Shown here one piece after another: positions 17,213 to 26,559 of a DNA stretch of 64,000 bases. This DNA is from Paraktedonobacter carboxidivorans (GTDB lineage: Bacteria; Chloroflexota; Ktedonobacteria; Ktedonobacterales; Ktedonobacteraceae), in contig JBEVTI010000018.1 of assembly GCA_041156125.1 (NCBI GenBank), positions 1 to 64,000 of the forward strand, given 5' to 3'. The position numbers and the translations under genes are program-made. Positions within the stretch are counted from its first letter, which is position 1; each line of letters starts with the position of its first letter. The notes under the pieces are model-generated. The model was not told where the DNA came from. It was given only the letters and a program-made list of their open reading frames with translations, and searched no databases.

Positions 17213-18661
17213 TCACGCGCTCCAAACACGCGCGTAGTTTAAACCAGGGGAGTCGCTTTCCCCGCTAACGATAGAATTGCCATCAGGGGACCAGGCCAGA
17301 GAGTAAACGTAATGGGTCGAGCCAGTATAGGTATAGATATGAGCGTTGCTGCTGGTGTCGAAAATAATTACTGTATTCTTACTGGCAGTAGCGAGATACT
17401 GACCTCTGGGCGCCCAGCTAAGTACACCATTGGCAGCTGGATAACTGTTGATAAGCCTGCCTGTTTGACTATTTCCCTGCCAGACATTCCAGACCTGGGT
17501 CTCGCGCTCGTTAACAAATGCTAGCAGTCCTGGTTGAGGAGACCATGCCACATTGGTCGCGGCACTCACCACATGCTTAAAAATCACCACGCTCGGATTC
17601 TGGATGTCCCAGGCCTGCACTGTTTGTGCGTCACTCGAAGCGATAAAGCGATTGTCGCCAGACCAGGAGAGCGAGGAAATGCCGCTGCTCGATCCCTGCT
17701 GCGTAAAGGTGTGGATGCCCGTACCCTTGAGCATATCCCAGACAAAAACATAGCAGGTCTGATCAGCATGCAGCGTAGCTACAGCCAGCATATTACCATT
17801 CGGCGACCAGGCCAGAGCAGTGACCAGGGTTGTCTGACCAGGTACAGATAAAATAGGATAGTCGGCTGAATAGGTTCCGACAACATTGCCATTATCTGGA
17901 TTTACAATCTGGATTGGATTGCTACCCACTGCGAGGTAGCGCCCATCGGGCGACCAGGCCAGGGCCCTGACACTATTTCCAGCCAATTGCGCATCGAGTA
18001 GCGGGCGATAATGATTGCTCACCAGATCCCAGATCCAGATCTTGCCCTGCGCGCTAAGCGCGAGCTGCTGGCTATCGGGCGACCAGGCCAGCGCAGCAAA
18101 AGCACTGGTAGAAAAGGGGGAAGTCGCGAGGATATGGCCAGGAGGAGCGTAAGGATAATCTGGCATAGCGGTCGCTTGAGAGGAAGAGGCTGATTTAATG
18201 GAAATGCTAGCCTGCGTGGCACCATTAGCCTGAGCATCGCGAGTCAGGTGGACGATGGTTAGCAAACTACCCACCATTAAAAGCAGAAAAAGCATGGCAG
18301 CGAAAACGGCCAGCCCTCGCCCACGCGCATCTTCACGCTTGTGCTGAAGCAAACCGGCAGGCTTCTCGGAGGGTTTGAGCAAACGCAAATGAGACTTAGG
18401 CCCTTCCTCTAGCGAGGCCGGCATGGACGCGGACCCTTTTTTCTCGGGGTGTGCTTTGAGATGTTCCCACACGCGCTGTAAAGAACGCACATTTTCCGTG
18501 CCCTCCGCGCCATAAAGATAAGATAAATCTGATATCAGCAAGAGATTAGGATCTCTTTCAGTCATCTTCTGATAAGATGCATCTGCATCGCGCTGTAACA
18601 ACGAGAGATCAAGCCGCTCATCCACCATTTCGGGAGAGAAAAAATCCTCTTTATCGTACAT
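17213..18661 (-). CDS. Membrane-anchored WD40-repeat protein, probable sigma-factor partner
   Basis: A 482-residue protein. The first roughly 110 residues are cytoplasmic, one transmembrane helix follows (VFAAMLFLLLMVGSLLTIV), and the rest is an extracellular beta-propeller of WD40-like repeats, recognisable by recurring LAWSPDG / LSWSGDN motifs (at least seven). The start ATG shares its A with the stop of the sigma gene (TGATG), so the two are translationally coupled, the position an anti-sigma factor usually takes. No zf-HC2 zinc motif is visible. A transmembrane regulator with a propeller sensor is therefore inferred, not shown. The ribosome site is GAGAGG. Confidence 0.82.
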   Translation of the reverse strand: MYDKEDFFSPEMVDERLDLSLLQRDADASYQKMTERDPNLLLISDLSYLYGAEGTENVRSLQRVWEHLKAHPEKKGSASMPASLEEGPKSHLRLLKPSEKPAGLLQHKREDARGRGLAVFAAMLFLLLMVGSLLTIVHLTRDAQANGATQASISIKSASSSQATAMPDYPYAPPGHILATSPFSTSAFAALAWSPDSQQLALSAQGKIWIWDLVSNHYRPLLDAQLAGNSVRALAWSPDGRYLAVGSNPIQIVNPDNGNVVGTYSADYPILSVPGQTTLVTALAWSPNGNMLAVATLHADQTCYVFVWDMLKGTGIHTFTQQGSSSGISSLSWSGDNRFIASSDAQTVQAWDIQNPSVVIFKHVVSAATNVAWSPQPGLLAFVNERETQVWNVWQGNSQTGRLINSYPAANGVLSWAPRGQYLATASKNTVIIFDTSSNAHIYTYTGSTHYVYSLAWSPDGNSIVSGESDSPGLNYARVWSA

Positions 18662-19206
18662 CAATCTCTACCTCTCTCGTCTACCGTATACACCACACGC
18701 AATAGCTTCATTGTGCGCGAAAGCATCATACGGATCGCACCTTCGCTCTTCTGAAGCATGGTAGCAATCTCAGAACAATGCAAATCATTCGCGAAACGTA
18801 GACGTAGCACTTCCTGCTGTATTTCAGGCAGCTGCGAGATTTTCGCGCGCAACAAAGCATATTCTTCGCGCCGGAGGGTCACATGTTCAGGGGCATACTC
18901 ATCTCGCTCATACAGATCATCCAGAACCAGATCGAGCTGCACTCCTGGCCGACGCGCGACCCGCCGATAGTGATCGATAGTTTTATTGCGCGCGACGCTC
19001 CAGAGCCAGTTCTCCTGCTCCTTCATGGCTAAAACAGCAAAGTTCTTGTGCTCTAAGGCCGCCAGAAAAACCTCCAATAAGAGATCCTCGGCATCCTCGC
19101 GAGAAGAGGTATGTCGATAGAGGTAAGCGAAAAGCACGGGCGCAAAACGCTGATAGAGAGCAGCCAGGGATGGGTCATCCAGCGTCATGCATGAATTTTG
19201 TTGCAT
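18661..19206 (-). CDS. ECF-like RNA polymerase sigma factor
   Basis: A 181-residue sigma-70 family protein, normal ECF size. Region 2 is LYQRFAPVLFAYLYRHTSSREDAEDLLLEVFLAALEH (abbreviated here by its ends), and region 2.4 lies around WLWSVARNKTIDHYRR. Region 4 is LPEIQQEVLRLRFANDLHCSEIATMLQKSEGAIRMMLSR in part. GAGGA precedes the start. It is followed with one shared base by the WD40 membrane protein. A 13-bp palindrome in its leader (19223-19235) could be an operator. Regulon unknown. Confidence 0.9.
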   Translation of the reverse strand: MQQNSCMTLDDPSLAALYQRFAPVLFAYLYRHTSSREDAEDLLLEVFLAALEHKNFAVLAMKEQENWLWSVARNKTIDHYRRVARRPGVQLDLVLDDLYERDEYAPEHVTLRREEYALLRAKISQLPEIQQEVLRLRFANDLHCSEIATMLQKSEGAIRMMLSRTMKLLRVVYTVDERGRD

Positions 19207-19222
19207 GTCGTCCTCTACAGAA

Positions 19223-19235
19223 TGAGATTATCTCA
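19223..19235. promoter_or_regulatory. Perfect 13-bp palindrome upstream of the sigma gene
   Basis: TGAGAT-T-ATCTCA lies 17 nt before the minus-strand sigma start, in the 5' leader. Operator or small hairpin. Confidence 0.35.
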
Positions 19236-19325
19236 TAGAAGATATCGTCCTGCAAAGCAAAATGTTACCAATCAAGGAATTTATGCCTATATGTAGTACT
19301 TTTCCTTTATTTCATAACTATGAAG

Positions 19326-19389
19326 CGGCCCAAAAGTAGAGAGGGTTTGCGTCGGCGCGCCGACGCAAACCCTCTCTACTTTTGGGCCG
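19326..19389. terminator. 64-bp perfect palindrome after the zinc-ribbon gene
   Basis: Perfect palindrome with 32-bp arms and no loop bases (centre GCG|CGC), between the zinc-ribbon gene (minus strand, ends 19453) and the sigma gene. On the minus strand the outer arm carries CAAAAG rather than a U-tract. Confidence 0.7.
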
Positions 19390-19452
19390 GGGTTGTCACG
19401 CCCGCACAACAAGCAGACGCGTTTTACCCAATTTTACAAACTTATGTACAGC

Positions 19453-21114
19453 TTACTCCCCTTCACCTTCGTCATCTGAGAAGGAATAGGATGGAGGAGT
19501 ATAGGGCGATTGTTCAATGGGCACGCGGTAGCCACGCGCCTGATTGCTCGCCGGGTTGGCCGGTGGCGCGACTGGCGCGGACTGCGCGGACTGCACAGGC
19601 GTTGTGAGATCTGTGCTGATAGATTTAACCAGGCGCTCGATACGATCCCAGCGCGCTGGATAGCCCTCAGCATAGAATTTCTCTTTCTCTTCCACATCAT
19701 AAATGTAAAAAGTGTAATCCTGGCTGTTATAATGATAATCGACGCGCGTATAAGGAACACGCAGCAATTCCAGGACTTGCAGGCTGGGACGCGATTCACT
19801 TTTGGCGCTCTTCGGTCGATAGCCCTTATCCTCAGGCTTGCTGGCCTGCTCTACGAGCAGCACGGCAGCGCGCCAGACATCGATCGGCACAGCTTCGGGC
19901 GGTGCTTCAGGATAGAGCAGTTCAGTGACCTCGGCGCTGTAGGCCAGATCACCGGTTGCGTTCTCCACACGTTCCTGAGGAATTGGCCCATTGCCGAAAA
20001 TTTGCGACTGGAAGCTCAGATCGAAATGGCGCACGAGGTCCCGATGGCGCACAACTTTGCCGGTACCGCCACAGTTGTCACACAATTCGGTCTTTGAGCC
20101 ATGGCACGAGGAACAGACACGTTTGCCAGTGCCGCAGGTACACTCGACCTCCCCATCCACGCAATCGGGACATGGCACGGTGCGCCCTTTATTGGCGGGA
20201 TCATTATCGATCGGGTTAGGCAAAGGAACGCCCTGCTGACGAATGCCATCAAAGACATTCGCGATCCTCTCGTTGACGCTATCAGCCAGGTTATCGGCGC
20301 GCCTCTGGAAAAAGGGCTTCTTCTTCTGATCAGCCCAATCGGCGACGTAACCACGACCGCGACAGGTAGTACAGCGGGCTCGCGTGCGACCCTTACAATC
20401 CGGGCAGGTAATCCAACCACGCCCGGAGCAGGTCGCGCACAACAGATGGCCCGTATTGTTACAGGCAGTGCAGGCGAGAGCCTCGTCGTTACCCTCCAAG
20501 CGTATACGAGTATCAGGTGCCTTTAAGCCAGTCACCAGCGGCATCTCATAATCCCAGATCGGTAGCACCGGTCGCATAGCGCCGGCTGGTCGGCCCGTAT
20601 AAGCTTCCGCCGATGTCTCTATAGTGCGCGTCTCCCAGCGAGTCTGCAGGCTAATTTCCCAGGCCTCATCTTCTCGCACAGAAACTATATCCATGTAGTT
20701 GCCAAGTTCACGCGCAATCTGCCAATTGCCAGAACTCCACATATTGGCAAACTGGCGCACACGCTCCTCTTCCATATTCGAGGATCGACGCGGTTCAGGC
20801 GCTGCATTGGCCTGCTGCCAGTATTCAGTCGCGCGCCCCGCTACTCGTGTGATCCGCCGCTGTGCCTCAGTTGCTCCTTGAATGACCAGGCGTTTGATTT
20901 TATCTATATTCTCCTGGCTGAACGGCTGTGCCTCTGGATCTTTCTCAGATGCCTGCTCTTCCTGATCGTCTGGCGCCTGCTGAGGATTCACAGAGTCCCA
21001 TGCGTCTTGAGGGATCTCGGCACCCCCGGGCTCCTGTTCATCTGGCGGAACCTCCGGCTTACTTTGCGGATTTCTCGGACCATAACCGGGATTCTGCTGC
21101 CATTCATCACCCAT
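19453..21114 (-). CDS. DnaJ-type CxxCxGxG zinc-ribbon protein of unknown role
   Basis: A 553-residue protein. The N-terminal third is acidic and low-complexity. Two blocks of Cys motifs (CNNTG, CATCSGRG, CPDCKGR, CTTCRGRG, then CPDCVDG, CTCGTG, CSSCHGS, CDNCGGTG) resemble the DnaJ zinc-binding domain repeated, without a J domain. They are separated by about 60 residues. The C-terminus carries a globular segment and a proline-rich tail. Such domains bind unfolded polypeptides or other proteins; the function here is unknown. The start at 21114 is chosen for GGGAGG eight bases upstream. No operon partner is evident. Confidence 0.8.
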   Translation of the reverse strand: MGDEWQQNPGYGPRNPQSKPEVPPDEQEPGGAEIPQDAWDSVNPQQAPDDQEEQASEKDPEAQPFSQENIDKIKRLVIQGATEAQRRITRVAGRATEYWQQANAAPEPRRSSNMEEERVRQFANMWSSGNWQIARELGNYMDIVSVREDEAWEISLQTRWETRTIETSAEAYTGRPAGAMRPVLPIWDYEMPLVTGLKAPDTRIRLEGNDEALACTACNNTGHLLCATCSGRGWITCPDCKGRTRARCTTCRGRGYVADWADQKKKPFFQRRADNLADSVNERIANVFDGIRQQGVPLPNPIDNDPANKGRTVPCPDCVDGEVECTCGTGKRVCSSCHGSKTELCDNCGGTGKVVRHRDLVRHFDLSFQSQIFGNGPIPQERVENATGDLAYSAEVTELLYPEAPPEAVPIDVWRAAVLLVEQASKPEDKGYRPKSAKSESRPSLQVLELLRVPYTRVDYHYNSQDYTFYIYDVEEKEKFYAEGYPARWDRIERLVKSISTDLTTPVQSAQSAPVAPPANPASNQARGYRVPIEQSPYTPPSYSFSDDEGEGE

Positions 21115-21562
21115 AAGTGTTGCCTCCCTGATAGGGCGGATCATCTTTCATCTCACGCCCCTGGATTACTAGAATATCAAACCGCGCCATACAATGCTTC
21201 GCCTCGTAAGAAGCGAGAGGAGGCGCACTGCCGTAGACAAGAAAAACCTTGTATATGTTGTACACTTGTGCTATACTCGCGCATAGTTTTGGTGTACATG
21301 AACATGTAAAACTCTCTCTGAAGGTCCCAGCATCCACGCTCCAGCGGGTATACGTAGTACACAATCCGCCTTGTTTTGAAGCTGCCCCTGGTCACGAGCC
21401 TGGCCCGGATGGAGCCTTCAGGAAACTCCCCCTGAACAGTGTCGAGGGATCATCAGAGATATATACGCTGGAACCATAAGAGAGTTGTAGATTAATTTTT
21501 GCTAACCAGTGCAATCGCCAGAGATTAACGCTTCTTTCGGGCATAGGAAAGACGCGCATAAC
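21115..21562. other. 448-bp intergenic region with promoter-like and palindromic elements
   Basis: It lies between two minus-strand genes. On the plus strand TTGTAT (21250-21255), a 17-nt spacer and TATACT (21273-21278) look like a sigma-70 promoter with no plus-strand gene behind it. TACATG-AA-CATGTA at 21295-21308 is a perfect palindrome, and TTCAGG/CCTGAA form a small inverted repeat near 21417-21436. Short open frames on both strands show no family resemblance. A regulatory RNA is possible but unproved. Confidence 0.4.
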
Positions 21563-22744
21563 CTACAAAAGCGGCGTAATCTCCATTTGAGCGGGCACAC
21601 CTGTCACCTCAAGATCGTGCTCGTGGACCAGCAAATTGATCTCGCTGCGCACGCCATACGCGGGTAAATAGATGCCTGGCTCCACGGAACAGCAGGTAGA
21701 AGGCAAGAGCTGGCGTTCGTCCTGCGTCTCAAAGTTGTCGAGATTCGCTCCATTGCCATGATCTGAGGTACCAATACTGTGTCCAGTACGATGCACAAAG
21801 AACTGCCCATAGCCGGCACGCGCGATCCACTGACGCACGACATCATCTACCTCGCAGCCCTGGACTAGCTCGCCCGCGGCCAGGCGCTGACGCACAAAGG
21901 CCACTCCCGCATCGCGAGCGTCGCGCACAAGAGCAAAGATTTCACGCTGGGACTGCGGAATCTCCGCGCGTGTGCCGGCAAAACCCATCCAGGTGTAATC
22001 GGCAAAGATAGCGTCGGGAGCCGGCAGATGCGCCCAAAAATCGAAAAGCACCAGATCGCCTCGGCGTAGCGGACTATTGGTCAGGACGCTCGGTTCGTAG
22101 TGAGGATTGCTGGCATTGCCATTGACAGCTACCAGAGGAGCCTCTGAAAGCACCAGCCCTTGCTCCTGAATAAGCGCGGCGAAACGCTGCTGCACTCCAT
22201 ACTCGTCGAGAGCCTGCCCCTGGCGCAAATCTTCGCCCAATTGCGCGAAAAGCGTGTCTTTCGCGGCAATCAGCCGTTTGCCTGCCTCGCGATGCCCCTC
22301 CATTTGTTCCGCGCTTAAACGCGCTACAAAATGCTGCGAGATATTCGCTGAACTTATAACCTCAATACCATATGAGCGCACCAGTTCCACCGTCCCGGCA
22401 TCTACGCGCGCGATAGAGGGAATAGCGTTCATTGACGAATACTCCATCGCCAGACGCTGCCCCTTGATCAGCAACGCAGCCAGGTGTTCACGCATCTCCT
22501 GCCAGGTATTAAAGATCAGTTGTCGCCCCGGTAATTCGCGCAAGACATGCGCCTCTACCGCGCTTACCAGAGCAGATGGCTCGCCTCGCGCCGGTACAAA
22601 ATAGAACCAACGTCGCGAGTAGAAAGCCTCCTGTGACAGACCCAGAATCTGGTAGGCAATAGGGTTTGATTTGCGAAAATCGTAAAAGAGCCAGCCGTCC
22701 AGGCCCTCCTGGTTTAATGCCTGTTGGATATCTATAAGGCCCAT
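21563..22744 (-). CDS. M24 family metallopeptidase (Xaa-Pro aminopeptidase-like)
   Basis: A 393-residue creatinase/prolidase-type protein. The N-terminal domain (about 1-150) is the non-catalytic creatinase N fold. The catalytic pita-bread domain shows the five metal ligands in order: Asp in LVLFDFW, Asp in IFADYTWMG, His in HRTGHSIG, Glu in SVEPGIY and Glu in VRSEINLLV. The family removes N-terminal residues next to proline using Mn or Co. Substrate preference cannot be told. The ribosome site is weak. The 3' side has no long hairpin, unlike most genes here. Confidence 0.88.
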   Translation of the reverse strand: MGLIDIQQALNQEGLDGWLFYDFRKSNPIAYQILGLSQEAFYSRRWFYFVPARGEPSALVSAVEAHVLRELPGRQLIFNTWQEMREHLAALLIKGQRLAMEYSSMNAIPSIARVDAGTVELVRSYGIEVISSANISQHFVARLSAEQMEGHREAGKRLIAAKDTLFAQLGEDLRQGQALDEYGVQQRFAALIQEQGLVLSEAPLVAVNGNASNPHYEPSVLTNSPLRRGDLVLFDFWAHLPAPDAIFADYTWMGFAGTRAEIPQSQREIFALVRDARDAGVAFVRQRLAAGELVQGCEVDDVVRQWIARAGYGQFFVHRTGHSIGTSDHGNGANLDNFETQDERQLLPSTCCSVEPGIYLPAYGVRSEINLLVHEHDLEVTGVPAQMEITPLL

Positions 22745-23076
22745 AACATTGCTAACCTGCCTTCCTACATGTGTTCACGTGTGTCCACAGTGTCGATTGC
22801 GACGAAAACTGCGAGCACGGCACAGCATCTGTGAACAGCTCTGTTGTTTGTTATGTTTATGCTGGGACACACAACTATAGACACGCTTCAAGTGCTTATA
22901 ATGGCGCGATCCCCTCTTGCAACGCTCCCGCACGGAGCGGATCGTGTCTGATTGTCCATTATACCATCTGCTACGCTTAAAACTACCAATGTGATAGAAG
23001 TAGCCCTGCTCGTTGACCCTGGTGACCAGGGGTTTTGCTATCCAGGGGCCTTAGCTCCATTTTCATGACGAAAATC
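22745..23076. other. Intergenic region upstream of the M24 peptidase
   Basis: No gene seen. It contains a 15-bp palindrome at 23017-23031 (CCCTGGT-G-ACCAGGG) followed by GTTTT, which could be a weak terminator on the plus strand. No tRNA-like cloverleaf was recognised. Confidence 0.4.
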
Positions 23077-23135
23077 CAAGAATAATCCTGGTGGGCAAGC
23101 TGTTTGAGATGACTTGCCTACCAGGATTATTCTTG
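23077..23135. terminator. 23-bp hairpin downstream of the frameshifted gene
   Basis: 23-bp arms with one G-T position and a 13-nt loop. It lies about 40 nt beyond the end of the minus-strand reading frame at 23177. Confidence 0.7.
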
Positions 23136-23176
23136 TGAAAGCGACCAGATTTCATTTTGGGATTTCCATACAATAA

Positions 23177-23754
23177 CTATGGTGTTGGAGAAGGTGCGGG
23201 GCTCACAGGGTTAAGATTAAGCTCGTCTCCCAGTTTAGGGCTTCGAGAAGTAGAGATAAAGGTCACAGCTTGAACTATTTTGACAAGCTGCGTTTCTTGT
23301 TCCGAGTCAGTGGGAAGGCCGTCCCCAAAACGTGTTAACTGAACTTCAATCTGCCCCGAACCGGAGGACGTAAAGCTAGCTGCTGTGACATCCTGTTTAT
23401 TAACAACTGCATCACCTTGAGCCACCATAGAAAACTTATATTTGAAAGTAGTTCCGTTACAAGGTAATTGGCCTTCATTGGCGAAACCCCCTTTCTTAAA
23501 AGGTAAAGCTTGCTGGAGAGAGATTGTGAGTTCTGCATTTTTTTCACCTTACCCTTTGGAGAACAGGTATATTGCCCACTTACCTGGGCGACCCCATTGG
23601 CATCAATGAGAACAGCCTCATCTATGCTGAGGCTGTTGCTCGCTACAGCAAAGGCATGAGGCGTGGATCCAGTAAGGCCACAGAACGCGGCGCACAGCAA
23701 TACGCAAAAGCAGGCATTAAGCAAAGGACGTGGCAACGATCGCAAGCATTTCAT
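23177..23754 (-). pseudogene. Secreted protein gene with a frameshift in an A7 run
   Basis: The start at 23754 has AAGGAG nine bases upstream and encodes a signal peptide (LLNACFCVLLCAAFCGLTG, then an AFA-type cleavage site). The frame continues LSIDEAVLIDANGVAQVSGQYTCSP, then reaches seven A residues (plus-strand T run ending near 23544) and goes out of frame. The third frame then continues in a matching style (NAELTISLQQALPF, then VVNKQDVTAASFTSSGSGQIEV) to the stop at 23177. One extra A would restore a 192-residue protein. The SID-x-GxVxVSGxYxC pattern is reminiscent of the secreted actinobacterial DUF6299 domain, with low certainty. It may be a pseudogene, a sequencing error or slippage-controlled. 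Confidence 0.75.
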
Positions 23755-23909
23755 AGAAAAGTTCTCCTTACGGGCATATTCTATATATAGAATTACAGAA
23801 CATAATATAGATATGCGGATGGAGATATAGCATGAAATTGTCATAGTGCCAGACGCCTGATGCCATTGGCACAGCGCTATTGGATTACCGAAATGCTTGC
23901 TTTTCTCTC

Positions 23910-23918
23910 TGGTATAAT
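23910..23918 (+). promoter_or_regulatory. Extended -10 promoter for the LCP gene
   Basis: TGGTATAAT (TGn plus TATAAT) lies 65 nt before the LCP start. A clear -35 box is not evident, as usual for extended -10 promoters. Confidence 0.55.
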
Positions 23919-23983
23919 GAAAACGTATATGCATCGGGTACGTCATCTGGTTGGTGAGGAAGAAAGGGAGGTAGCAGGCGTTC

Positions 23984-25375
23984 ATGGCATACTATAAAGG
24001 TCCGATCTTAAAACGGTACGCGCAACAACATAAGGTTGAACCGCGCCCACCAGCACATCCACTCTCTCCTCTACCAGAGTTGCGCGAACTGTTGCCACAA
24101 CGTAAACTCGCCAGGAAACCGCTTGAACACTTTGCACTGGCGTCAGAGAACAGCATAGCTGGGGAGTCCGCCCCTGCAGGAGCAGAAACCCTGGCGCATT
24201 TGCGACAGCGCCGGCACAAAAAACACAGGCCAGCCAGACGCTTAGAAGGAACGCGAAGCACTTCTCCCGCAAAGGCTCCTCTACCTTTTAAACGGCTCAA
24301 GAAACGCGGTCAACCCACGCGCCGCTCTTGCCTGGTGCTCTCTATCTTGCTGCTCCTTAGTGGCCTGTTGCTGACCGGCCTGTACCTTACTGAGACAGAC
24401 ATCCTTGGACCCCTATCCAAGTTTTTCCATCCTATTAATGGAGATACTAACGGCTCAATCAATGGGCGAGCCTGGAATCTACTCCTGCTGGGCAGCGATA
24501 ATGATCAAAAGTTTGTTTTTCCCGATCTGCTCACCCAGGTTATGATGGTGATACGCGTCAATCCGTTCAACAATAGCATCTCTATGGTCTCTATTCCTCG
24601 CGACTCCTGGGTCTCGGTGCCTGGCCAGGGTATGCACAAAATCGATCAAGCTTTCTTTCTGGGCGCAAGCACACACGACAGTTTTGACGAGGGCGTACGC
24701 ATGGCGCGGACGACTATCGAGCAGGACTATGGCATCCCTATCGATCGCTACGCCTGGGTAGGCCTGGATGGCTTTTCCAAAGTCATCGACACGCTGGGGG
24801 GCGTGGACATCGATGTGACGCATCCTGTAGCAGACGATAATTATCCCGACGATACAGGCAAGGGAGGTACACACAAAGCCAATCCCTATGCCAGCAAACG
24901 CATCTATCTTGCCCCAGGCGCCCAACACCTGAATGGCGCGCAGACGCTGGAATATGTACGCTCGCGCCATGCCGACCTGGTCGGAGATATCGGACGCACC
25001 CAGCGTCAGCAGGAAGTATTAGAGGCGTTGAAAAAGAAACTCGATTTAACCCACCTCTTTAACCGCCTACCTGAACTTTTCCACGATTTGACGAGCAAAG
25101 TCTATAGCGATCTCAGCCAGCAAGAGATACTTTCCATAGCGAATTTTGTACGCAACTTGCCCGCTAACTCCATCCACAAGCTCACTCTCGGCCCCGGCAA
25201 AGGTCAACAAAATTACGGTGCGCTCACCCTGACTAACGATCCTGGCCTGGACCAGAGCCAGAATATCGTCCTGCCCGATTGCGACAATATTCAGCCAGCC
25301 ATCAACGAGATCTTCGATCTAGGTGAGACGCAAAGTTGCCAGGTCAATGGCACAAACTCCACTCCAGGTACCTGA
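23984..25375 (+). CDS. LytR-CpsA-Psr (LCP) family cell wall polymer transferase
   Basis: A 463-residue protein with a basic cytoplasmic N-terminus, one transmembrane helix (LVLSILLLLSGLLLTGLYL, about residues 112-131) and an extracellular LCP catalytic domain. Conserved marks are NLLLLGSD, MVSIPRDSWV, KIDQAF, LGGVDIDV and YVRSRHADLVGDIGRTQRQQ, which supply the Arg and Asp residues that bind the polyprenyl pyrophosphate substrate. LCP enzymes attach teichoic-acid-like or other glycopolymers to peptidoglycan. The gene stands alone, divergent from the frameshifted secreted gene. Confidence 0.92.
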   Translation: MAYYKGPILKRYAQQHKVEPRPPAHPLSPLPELRELLPQRKLARKPLEHFALASENSIAGESAPAGAETLAHLRQRRHKKHRPARRLEGTRSTSPAKAPLPFKRLKKRGQPTRRSCLVLSILLLLSGLLLTGLYLTETDILGPLSKFFHPINGDTNGSINGRAWNLLLLGSDNDQKFVFPDLLTQVMMVIRVNPFNNSISMVSIPRDSWVSVPGQGMHKIDQAFFLGASTHDSFDEGVRMARTTIEQDYGIPIDRYAWVGLDGFSKVIDTLGGVDIDVTHPVADDNYPDDTGKGGTHKANPYASKRIYLAPGAQHLNGAQTLEYVRSRHADLVGDIGRTQRQQEVLEALKKKLDLTHLFNRLPELFHDLTSKVYSDLSQQEILSIANFVRNLPANSIHKLTLGPGKGQQNYGALTLTNDPGLDQSQNIVLPDCDNIQPAINEIFDLGETQSCQVNGTNSTPGT

Positions 25376-25472
25376 GTGTCGAGCCTGGAGGCGGCGCAGC
25401 CATCTACAGGCTTAACATCCAGGCACCTGGGGCAAAGTTCCGCCGCTTTCTCAGGAAGAGAGGGTGAGATCT

Positions 25473-26453
25473 ATGCTACAATGGAAGAGGATTTTTGACT
25501 TGTCAGAGAGAGGATCATTGACTTTGATTGAGCAAAGGTGCGGAGAGACGCGCTACATGCAATTTAGACAATATGAGCAATTTCCTGAGCTGGTGCATGG
25601 TATCTTTACACGTAAAGGAGGATATAGTCAGCCGCCATATCATAGTTTGAATGTCTCGCTCAGTTCGAGCGAAGAACGTTTTGCAGACGCGGCGCGCAAC
25701 CGCTTCCAGGTATTGCAAAGCCTGGATATTGCCGAGTACCCCTGCGCAACGATGTGGATGATTCACAGCGCGCGTGTCATCAAGCTAGACGCAGACAACT
25801 GGCCAGATTGGAGCGAGGACTGGCCGCATCGCGCCTACGCGCTTGACGAGGTGGGTTGTCCCACGGGCACACGCCTGCAATGGACCTTTAAGCCACGCAC
25901 TCAAGGTGACGCGTTGATCACGCGCAGGCGTGGCGTGGCCCTGGCTATGTCCACTGCTGATTGCGTACCCTTGCTCTTTTATGATCCTGTCAGCGAGGCC
26001 ATTGGCGTGGCTCACGCGGGCTGGCGCGGAAGCGCGCGTGGCATCGCGGCTGCGACAGTAGCGGCAATGCACGAAGCATTCGGCTCGCGACCAGCCGACA
26101 TCCATGTTGGTATCGGTCCCTCGATTGGTCCCTGCTGTTACGAGGTTTCAGAGGAAGTGCGAGAGCTTTTCCTCAGTCAGCGTGAGTTCACGGATATCCC
26201 TACCGAAGCACGTTATCGCGAACTTATCGCCAGTTCTGCAGTCTTTGAAACGCTCCAACTCTCCACCGGAAAGAGTCTGCGGCTCGATCTCTGGGAAACC
26301 AACCGCCAGCAATTGCTATTGGCGGGACTCACGCCCGCACATATTGAGTTGCCAGCTATTTGTACTAGCTGTGAGAAAGAGCGCTTTTTCTCTCACCGTG
26401 CCGAAGGGGGACGTACAGGGCGTTTTCCAGCTATCCTGGCTTTACGTCCCTGA
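25473..26453 (+). CDS. pgeF: Peptidoglycan editing factor PgeF (YlmD/laccase-domain)
   Basis: A 326-residue protein of the PgeF/YlmD family (formerly multicopper polyphenol oxidase). Diagnostic segments are GIFTRKGGYSQPPYHSLNVS, STADCVPLLFYDP, GVAHAGWRGSARGI and GPSIGPCCYEV, carrying the metal-binding His and Cys residues. Family work shows it removes L-Ser-containing muropeptide precursors or acts on purine nucleosides. The start at 25473 has GAGAGGG upstream; a GTG three codons earlier overlaps that site. It begins the conserved cluster pgeF-yggS-x-yggT-DUF167, the layout seen next to division genes in many bacteria. Confidence 0.9.
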   Translation: MLQWKRIFDLSERGSLTLIEQRCGETRYMQFRQYEQFPELVHGIFTRKGGYSQPPYHSLNVSLSSSEERFADAARNRFQVLQSLDIAEYPCATMWMIHSARVIKLDADNWPDWSEDWPHRAYALDEVGCPTGTRLQWTFKPRTQGDALITRRRGVALAMSTADCVPLLFYDPVSEAIGVAHAGWRGSARGIAAATVAAMHEAFGSRPADIHVGIGPSIGPCCYEVSEEVRELFLSQREFTDIPTEARYRELIASSAVFETLQLSTGKSLRLDLWETNRQQLLLAGLTPAHIELPAICTSCEKERFFSHRAEGGRTGRFPAILALRP

Positions 26454-26559
26454 GTTGCTCCTGCCAGCAAAGCGATCCTGTGGTATGATTCAGCCAGAAC
26501 TGTTAGTTTGCTGAAGACAGACTCAGAGGGCAACTCCCTGGCGGGCAAAAGCGTAGATT

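Noticed and set aside
21115..21562. Small proteins of 72-85 residues on the minus strand
   Set aside because: Cys- and Arg-rich composition without ribosome sites or family resemblance; treated as non-coding.
22745..23176. tRNA gene or CRISPR repeat
   Set aside because: No cloverleaf and no regularly spaced repeats could be found.
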